Assembly (NCBI GenBank): GCA_021229015.1
Contig: CM037781.1
Location: 34,392,759 to 34,456,758, forward strand
From: Solen grandis
Taxonomy: Eukaryota; Mollusca; Bivalvia; Adapedonta; Solenidae
DNA: 64,000 bases
Direction: 5' to 3'
Part shown: piece by piece, positions 56,901 through 64,000 of the stretch
Layout of the letters: the number at the start of each line of letters is the position of its first letter
Position numbering within the stretch: the first letter of the stretch is position 1
The notes under the pieces: model-generated
The model's input: only the letters and a program-made list of their open reading frames with translations
The model's database searches: none
What the model was told of the DNA's origin: nothing
Translations under genes and position numbers: made by a program

Positions 56901-58640
56901 GTGAATTGCAGCAGTTTACGCATCTCTAGCATGTAATATATCCCGTTATCTTTGTTTAATCTAATAGGCATATGGCAAATAAAATTATGTAGTTATTGAA
57001 ATATGTTCGGTCCTCACAGTATAATAATATAATGGCTTCAAGATTCGTTTGATTGGGGAAATCAATAAAACAGTTAACTGTTCCAAATAACGAGCCACTT
57101 GATTATCTCCTTGATTGTTCCAGTTTATGCTTGACGCAACATTAGGGCTCTCAGTTCTTTGAATTTCATGTCCTTATACGTAATCATACCCACCATAAAC
57201 ACGGTTGGGGTGGTGGGGGAGAGATGGGAAAATCTCATATGGTTTCAAAGTTCACCTTCACCTTCAACTAATATGTGATACATACAGTACGAATTAACTA
57301 TATTAAAATCAACACGAGGTAAGAATTTTAAATTTTGTAAAATTGACGATGTTTAATGCATATTGACCGATACATTTCCAAGCAGAAACATTTACTTGAA
57401 AGCATAGAGGAGAAAAGCATAGACGAGCAAAACTTGATCTTAATCGTCTTAAGCGTATATATTAGAAAGTGTAGGTAGGGTATTACTATGTACCTATTAC
57501 AACGTTTTCCGCTCTGTTGATAAACTACTGCAGAACTGTTATCTGTTAAAGTTTGAACTTTTACAGTTACCATTCTGTCGCACAATTAGTATTTCAATAA
57601 TGCAAAACTACTTCATTTTGTTTTCAATTTCATAGATTGTGCCACACGTTTGGAGAACTTTGGCAAATTATACGGTGAAATTTTTGTTACATGATTGCAG
57701 CAGTCTCGAAAAAATTGCTTGTTTTATAATGGAATAGAACACATTAAGAGGAAATCTTGACAAGAACAGGAACTTTAATCTTGGTTTATTTGGTGCAACG
57801 TTTAAATGCAGGACAATTTTTAAAAGGAACACCTGATTAAAATTGGGAAATGTGATTCCTAGAAAACAAATAGGCAAATCAGTACATATACCTACAGAAA
57901 ATATCACTCTGGAAATTTAAATGCCTGGCAAGATTTAAATAGTAAATCGTTAAGTTTATGCACGTATGTTTCAAACACGTCAAATGAATGCGAATGTTTT
58001 TTTTTTCTCTTTAGGATTTAGTTTAGCCGCAGACAATCTATCTACCTATCGTGTTTTCGAACCATATTTGAACTTTTAATTTGTTCCTAATTTAACAATC
58101 TATTTTCTAACCACTATTTCTCTGAGACATGTAGTGCCGCAAATCTGCACTGCGTCTTCATGTCACTATTTTAGCTAAATATAGAAAACAAATTACTGCT
58201 TAAGAATGCTAGTCTCCGTATGAATCTTTGTACAGACATTACAGCTCGTGTAAGGAATTTTTACGACAATCCCTGTCTTTTAATCCCATGCTGTTAATCT
58301 TAATGTGGTGAGACTACGCATTTGCGATGTTACACCATTGGGAAACATAATTTCTAATTTCCTTCAGAAATACACGTATTTCTTACACAGCCACTAATCC
58401 CTAATGGCGTATAAACATATTATAAACAACGGGGTATTTTTTTACCATTACCACGATATTTTTTCTTAGTTAGACTTGTTTTCCCTTTTTTATTTTGGAC
58501 TAGACCATACGTTGTTTCTAGGGGTGCTTGCTTAAATTGATTGCCTGAATAGCAAAGTGCAGACAAGTCAGATCACGATGTCAGTGCTGCACGGTCGCTC
58601 GGTTGGTTGAACTGGTCCTAAACAAACCCAAGTATTTGAG
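53910..58640. other. Long stretch without a supported gene
   Basis: AT-rich, no ORF with a recognisable domain (55227-55451, 56066-56305, 56329-56559 and 57328-57907 examined). A (TA)n run lies at 56277-56291, a G-rich run at 57203-57231, and a SINE head is listed at 54863. Confidence 0.35.
54863..54940 (+). mobile_element. SINE-R-type tRNA head, diverged
   Basis: AAGGACACCATGGTCCAGTG GTAG corresponds to the AGGGCGCCGTGGTCCAATGG head of 1821. The B box is degraded to AGTTCTATTCC. The body does not continue recognisably. Confidence 0.5.
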
Positions 58641-58654
58641 TTGAAAAATTAAGA

Positions 58655-58721
<67 letters not shown>

Positions 58722-58760
58722 GTTTAACGTCAAATCGATAGTATTTCATTCATTAAAACT
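58655..58760 (+). repeat. (GATT)n microsatellite abutting a GGGTTTAACGTC repeat
   Basis: About 16 GATT units end directly at GGGTTTAACGTCAAATCGAT AGTATTTCATTC. That follows the pattern of the SINE-L end (GGGTTTACCGTCGCTTCGAC AGTATTTCAGTC) with many changes. Confidence 0.6.
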
Positions 58761-58769
58761 AAACATGTA

Positions 58770-59185
58770 GACTTCACATATCTATGGAAATGGTAGAGCT
58801 TAATATTCTTTCCCAAAATTGGTTAGTTCCTAAAATTAACATAAATCTATTAGTGTAGGTATTAGATATGAAAAACCTTTTTAAATCCTACACCAATTAG
58901 AAATTTGCATTTATGTAAAAGCTTATCGACACGCATACTTGAATTTCGACACTCATACATTTTCGTACTAATTTTCTTTGAAATTTCTTGATTCTATATG
59001 CAGCATCTTAAATAAATAGGTCAAATTCTTACTTCTCTGACGCTTAAGATAAAACGGAGGATGGGACAACAACTTATCACGTAAAGGAGATGATAGGTTC
59101 AATTGTAGATGAGGGAGTATTGTCATACAAAAGAATACATACATAATGCAAATATTTTTCTGGGCTAGCCTAGAACGATAGTTGA
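58770..59185. other. No gene recognised
   Basis: AT-rich without structure. Confidence 0.35.
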
Positions 59186-59186
59186 T

Positions 59187-59402
59187 TCTTTTTCTTAGAA
59201 CATCCCCAAATGCAGGGAATCAGCTCGTTTGACAGAGCTTTTATTTCCGGTTCAGTACAACACATTTTATCACCATTGAAAACACAGTTCAAAAGATTAT
59301 TTTCATCAAAGTAAAATCGACCTAAATGTTCCATATCTTTAGTTATCCTAGATACCCTTTTTAGTTGTGTGTGACGTCAGCTTCTCCACTTCTCTACCAA
59401 AG
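59187..59402 (-). CDS. Candidate C-terminal coding segment, cysteine-rich, unrecognised
   Basis: The minus strand has a frame of about 70 codons with RITKDMEHLGRFYFDENN, LLNCVFNGDKMCC, then IPCIWGCSKKKNQLSF and TAG. Five cysteines (C-x7-CC-x14-C-x3-C) and mixed charged/hydrophobic residues look protein-like. No start codon or clear acceptor was fixed, so it may be an exon, a mobile-element fragment or chance. Confidence 0.25.
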
Positions 59403-59597
59403 TGCATCTCAATATTGACAGCATGGTCACATGGTAACGAAATGTGGCAGTGATTGACACGGAGCCAATCAACTTCACCGGAGTTTTACACATGACGGCT
59501 CGTAGATAAGATTTCATCCATAAATTTAAGTTACGCAGCAGGTAAATAAAATCTTTCAGGGGTTAATAAAGCGGTTGTTCGTCAAATCATCTATCAC

Positions 59598-59690
59598 TTA
59601 AGACACACACAACTCCAGTGTCTTCAGTGCCTCGATTGTCCTCTGTAAGAAGTTTCGCCTGTCCTGCCCTCCCATAACTGTGAATGCCAG
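59598..59690 (-). CDS. Candidate terminal exon, unrecognised protein
   Basis: A TTTAATCTTTTATAG acceptor precedes 59690. The phase-0 frame reads LAFTVMGGQDRRNFLQRTIE, then ALKTLELCVS and TAA, ending in an amphipathic helix-like stretch. A second frame is also open for a similar length, which weakens the case. No neighbouring exon found. Confidence 0.3.
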   Translation of the reverse strand: MAFTVMGGQDRRNFLQRTIEALKTLELCVS

Positions 59691-59699
59691 CTATAAAAG

Positions 59700-61440
59700 A
59701 TTAAATATTTAACCGTTGAACAATCTGGCAGAGTTTACAAATTTCTAAAAAACAGGAATGCAGAAATTACATAACATATATCTGGTTCTCCAGCTAAGAG
59801 TCTGTGTTCATCGGTAATATTTGAATATTTAATTAATGACGACTTTAAAATCATTGTCTAAGTCAACATTTCCGGACTCATATTTATATATTTATTAAAT
59901 AAATTGACATAAATAAAATATATACTGCATTCAGAACGTATAGTCTATAAGATATGAACATATAAATAATATTCAAAAATTTATAAAAATTGATTTGCGT
60001 CTATAATAGAAACACACGGGTTTCCTCTATCAATATATACATTACTACAACTTCTATATCTTATACATCATCTATTAATCACTTTTTATTAATACTAAAT
60101 TATATTCATCTTACCTATCAAAATAATATCATCTACAATTTCTTACCTACCAACTATCATTATACTTCTGAACCTATCTATTAACATACACTTATGAATA
60201 TACTATACATCGAATCTTTGATTTAGCAGCTCAGACGCTTTTTTATTTAAATGAGGACGCTATAAATTATATTTAACTGAATATCTTGATGTGGAAAAAA
60301 AAAATATCATCTGGAGCATAATTTTCTTTAAACGACTGTCATTAAGAATGCATTGTGAAGGTCCATTTTTTAAATACCGCCATATTGCTAATTATACTTC
60401 ATCGATTTAAAAGCCAGACCTGAAATCTCTCAAGGTATTATCGGCTATATTTATCTGATTGTTGTTAATGACTTGGCGTCTAGCCGTGTATTTTTCTTCA
60501 TTTTATCTCTTTATTACTCACCCCGATAGTCTTTATTCTCAAGATAGTTTTCAGGTATATGTAAGGGTGTGTATGTACGGCGCCCGCCATTTTTCCGTGA
60601 CGCACGCATGCATGCATATTTTGTCTATCAGTGTATTTAGTTATCAAAATTATATAAAATCGTGGAAATGTCACATATATCGACTGCGGGATAATTATGA
60701 CGTCATATTATTTACTTTCAAAAGTTACAATGTAAATGCCAAATAGCTGATAGTTATGTTTTTTTTTTTTTTGGGGGTTTTTTTTTTTTTTCTTTAAGTT
60801 TTTTTTTTTAATAAAAAAACAACAATCAATAAAATGACGAGGTCAGATGCAGTTATTGTGCACAGGATCGCTATTGACCTGAAACTATCAGCCGGAATGT
60901 CTCATCGCACCAACTAGGAACATGATTTCAATAGGCGAAAAGATATCAAGAAGACCCTTCTACATTCCCGTATGTAATGTTTAGCCTCGGAAAATTTGTA
61001 AGTATGCTATGTAGGTTATTGTAAAGGCCTTTTATTTCTCTGATTTTATTTTTCGCTAAATCTACGTCTAGAAAGAATTTCCTAATTACTTTAACAGTGA
61101 GAAACGGAAAGTTAAATGAGTTTTACTTAGCATATTCTTTAAATCCGAGATGATTGAATGTTAAAACCGAAAATTACTTACAGCATGCAATCAAAGCTTT
61201 ACACGGAAATGGCTGTTTTATCCAGCAATAATATATTCAAAACATATCATACTCTTAAATATGTGGCTTTACAAGTATACTGATGTGAAACATGACAGCA
61301 TTTGAATTGAATTGTCTTATAAAACTAAAGTTATCCACTACATGTACAAGAAAAATATCCACAATTGCCCATTATTAATCTGTACTATAACTTAACATCG
61401 TGTCTTCTTGTCCACTTTCAATTTAGAGAGAAATTCTAGC
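59700..61440. other. No gene recognised; T14-G5-T14 run
   Basis: An odd T14 GGGGG T14 homopolymer block lies at 60759-60791. ORFs at 59990-60184 and 60459-60746 show no motif. Confidence 0.4.
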
Positions 61441-61449
61441 ACGTTTAAA

Positions 61450-61787
61450 AAGATACGCAATATAAACAAAAAAAAACTTGTAGCGTCCATTATTATCCGA
61501 GATACGCAATGTAAACAAAAAAAAAACTTGTAGCGTCCATTATTATCCGAGATACGCAATATAAACAAAGAAGACTTGTAGCGTGCGTTATTATCCGAGA
61601 TACGCAATATAAACAAAGAAGGCTTGTAGCGTGCGTTATTATTCGAGATACGCAATATAAACAAAGAAGACTTGTAGCGTGCGTTATTATCCGAGATACG
61701 CAATGTAAACAAAGAAGACTTGTAGCGTGCGTTATTATCCGAGATACGCAATGTAAACAAAGAAGTTGTAGCGTGCGTTATTATCCA
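61450..61787 (-). repeat. 48-bp minisatellite, 7 units, open in the minus frame
   Basis: Units start at 61452, 61501, 61551, 61599, 61647, 61695 and 61743 (GATACGCAATATAAACAAAG ... GCGTTATTATCC). Five units are 48 bp or shorter by 3, so a 149-codon minus-strand ORF (61841-61392) repeats the 16-residue unit SLFILRISDNNARYKS. The two units at the low-coordinate end differ by 1-2 A and shift frame. The ORF begins with a hydrophobic, signal-like segment (FCILLFFWFLFLWII). Confidence 0.85.
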
Positions 61788-62067
61788 AAGGAATAAGAAC
61801 CAGAAAAACAACAAAATGCAAAATGCTTTATATGTGACCAAAACTTAAAGGCATCTCGAAAGGAATGTGATGTCCCACTGAGCCAGGCCCCCATCTGCTG
61901 TGATCAGACCTGCTAATTGCTGGTCATCACTGCAGGGAGTCTTTAGCCAATATAGTACCTATATGTTACGGTAAAACCTCTGATGGGTTGATGCATAACT
62001 AAATTATCTGCTACAATGGAAGTGAGATAGTAGGCTAGTTTTACACAAAGCAATAAACATATAATGA

Positions 62068-62315
62068 CTTGACTATTTGAGTTTACCGTCGCTTCGACAG
62101 TATTTCAGTCATATAGCGACGTCCAGCTAATTACAGGTGGAGGAAGGACACGAATGCACGGAGACATCCGGGTAGAACCACCGACCTACCGCAAGCCAGC
62201 TGGAAGGCTTCCTCACATGAAAATCCGAATGACCCTGCCGGGATTCAAACCCACGCGGTGAGGGCAGAGTGAGTGTTAAAGTCAGCGACTTAACCCTCTC
62301 GGCCACGGAGGCCCC
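62068..62315 (-). mobile_element. SINE-L subfamily 2, full length with TSD
   Basis: Has TTGACTATTTGAGTTTACCG, the CGCTTCGACAGTATTTCAGT variant and a head ending GGCCACGGAGGCCCC. A perfect 13-bp duplication AAACATATAATGA flanks it (62055-62067, 62316-62328). The B box reads GGGATTCAAACCC on the plus strand. Confidence 0.9.
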
Positions 62316-63059
62316 AAACATATAATGAATGATAGTGATAATATGTGGGTTGTTTAGTTTATGATCCCTTACATAATTATTCTTTATTACATTTATTACT
62401 TGGAGTCAATTTTGTAACTGCATGATTATAGGATCATACGGCATTTATTTCAGAATTAAAGTTTTGATATTGAAAATATAGAGATACGCATTTTTGTAGT
62501 AATTAAAATGAGCCTGAAGGACATAATTCTGACAATGCAAGATCTTTTTGTTTTTTATTTGCTTTTGCTTGAGACATTTTGTTACATTTTATTCAACAGA
62601 ATTTCTCTTATTGAATAAACAAATAATAAAATTTGTGTTGATTTCCGACATATAAACATGTGTTGAGGGAAGAAATGAGAGAATGAAAGTAATGAGTGAT
62701 ACATAACTTATTTAAAAAATTAATGTCCCTTTTTATGATAATTTTACAACTTAAATAAAATAAGAAAGAAAGAACAAAATAAATGAAAAAATGAAAGAAA
62801 GAAAGAACAAAATAAAGTAGACAAAATAAATCAACAGAGAAAGAAAGAAAGAAAAGGAAGATTTATATTTGCTCGAATAAAAAAAAAAAGAATAATAGAG
62901 AACTTTTAGGATCATTTCTGGTATTTGGTATGTTCACAACTTTTTTACAAACTGTGAATGACTACATACAACCCCATGTAGCAACATATGCACTCTTGAA
63001 CAATACCTGTGACAGACTGTGGCAGCCTGCCTAATCAAAAACAGATGCCCACACAACGG

Positions 63060-63216
63060 CGGGTGGGTGAATTTTTGCTTGATGATATATATTATTATAC
63101 TCAATACCATAATTAATTGAAAACAACCGCCATAACCTATATATTTTGTTACTATATGCTTTGTCCAATGTTATTTACTATGTAAATCTTGGAAATAAAC
63201 TATTGAATTGAATTGA
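63060..63216 (+). mobile_element. Probable LINE 3' end with (ATTGA)n tail
   Basis: TGTAAATCTTGGAAATAAAC is followed by (TATTGAATTGAATTGAA). A short pentanucleotide tail after an AATAAA is typical of CR1/L2-type 3' ends. No coding sequence attached. Confidence 0.4.
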
Positions 63217-63499
63217 ATAAATGGGGGGTGGGGGTCACTTATATAAGGGTTTTGAGATGCCTTTAAGCATCCATATATTGGCAATGAGCCAATATGATCT
63301 AAGTGTGGCACATTGAACGATTTGATTAATGTTGATCATCACTGTGCGCTCAAAAATGTCTTCCAAAGTGTCCCACTTTTTATACTAAACAGTTAAAAAT
63401 CAGGTGAGACAGTTGGGAATCCTGCTTATTATTATAAGAACAATAGTTTTCAGTAGTATAAATGATTTACAATTTATTTGTTATCAAAAATTTTGGTAA

Positions 63500-63600
63500 C
63501 GTAACAAGCCATTTGGTTAAACATATATCAGCTTTCACTCTATGCCTCAAAGTTCAGTAATGCACTAGAAGGAACTTTTGGTAAGCTAAAACTTGTTTAA
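63500..63600. repeat. End of the element found at 12609-13104, second copy
   Basis: TAGAAGGAACTTTTGGTAAG CTAAAACTTGTTT is nearly identical to TGGAAGGAACTTTTGGTAGG CTAAAACTTGTTG at 13078-13110. Similarity fades gradually to the left (AGCTTTCACTCTATGCCTC versus GGCTTTCATTTCATATTTC). Confidence 0.6.
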
Positions 63601-64000
63601 AAAGTGGATGTTTGTACATGTACTTAGTTGTTTTGCTATCCAATTCAGTAGTGAGTGTGTGGGAGGAATAATAATACATGTAGAATAAAGACACAATTCA
63701 TCCCCTCTCTCTCCCTCTCTCTCTCTTACCCATGATTCTTTGAGCGCTTTTACACAGGTCATTCAGACCAGTGTTGACACATTGCTCTCATAGTTACACA
63801 TACACTGTACATTGACCTGTTGCAAGCCAGCTAGCAGAGCTGCATCTAATTATAGAACATAGGTAACTTCTGTCAAATTTTCTCTGTTTTTATTCTGGGT
63901 CATGTATTGAAATTCTCTATAAATTCATCAATTCTTGACAGATTTTCAAAATTCTTTTTTTTGTTGACGAGGTAAGACATTCTTTTTTCCAATGATGACA
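63601..64000. other. No gene recognised; (CT)n tract
   Basis: (CT)n at 63703-63725, otherwise unremarkable up to the window edge. Confidence 0.4.

Larger units (their letters stand above)
61845..63266. mobile_element. TTAA-flanked 1.4-kb element with short TIRs
   Basis: TTAA|AGGCATCTCGAAAGG at 61845 is mirrored by GAGATGCCT|TTAA ending at 63266. TTAA duplications with short AGG/CCT ends occur in piggyBac and Kolobok elements. The interior holds a SINE and a LINE-like 3' end, so it is a composite. No transposase seen. Confidence 0.5.

Noticed and set aside
61450..61787. CRISPR-like array
   Set aside because: Units are contiguous 48-bp minisatellite monomers with no spacers.

Overview
This looks like an AT-rich, gene-poor stretch of a bivalve mollusc nuclear genome, probably a heterodont clam. 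The main reasons are a pearl-type element (inverted termini, ~152-bp core repeats, a GACGGAC-type microsatellite, a 3' hairpin), several related hairpin-ended families, two tRNA-derived SINE families, a tyrosine-recombinase retroelement that also carries an SGNH hydrolase, and abundant microsatellites. There is no operon-like organisation. A 100-N assembly gap lies at 40200-40299. The species assignment is inference.

The best gene is on the minus strand at 26858-24275: a three-exon small secreted cysteine-rich protein. It has a signal-peptide exon, phase-compatible splice sites and an eight-cysteine domain ending in a YCGGC motif. Four other short coding-like segments (18812-18910 plus; 59690-59598, 59402-59187 and about 29070-28946 minus) are weak candidates. 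A pair of related, unrecognised coding-like segments (38500-38320 and 47044-46730, minus) looks like a decayed family.

Layout. 0-4.9 kb: degenerate core-repeat arrays with a nested SINE and a nested TIR element. 4.9-10.4 kb: mostly unassigned, with repeat fragments and microsatellites. 10.5-14.4 kb: a degenerate DIRS/Ngaro-like retroelement on the minus strand (gag, RT, RNase H, tyrosine recombinase, SGNH hydrolase) broken by a SINE and another short element. 15.2-17.5 kb: a 2.3-kb TIR element. 20.5-22.05 kb: a 1.5-kb imperfect palindrome. 24.3-26.9 kb: the secreted-protein gene, with a TTAA-type MITE about 190 bp upstream of its start codon. 27-34.2 kb: SINEs, an LTR-element remnant, a 1-kb TIR element and a 1-kb hairpin-ended element. 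35.7-40.7 kb: dispersed repeats. 41.5-45.7 kb: a decayed LINE with a second LINE and a mariner fragment nested in it. 46-54 kb: SINEs, the pearl element, a related 0.64-kb element and two more TTAA MITEs. 54-64 kb: sparse, ending in a 48-bp minisatellite and a 1.4-kb TTAA-flanked element.

Most of the interpretable sequence is transposable-element history. Six copies of one SINE family all keep target-site duplications and two are 5'-truncated, which indicates LINE-type target-primed insertion. Insertion order can be read where elements are nested. All family assignments come from reading motifs by eye; no database search was possible.
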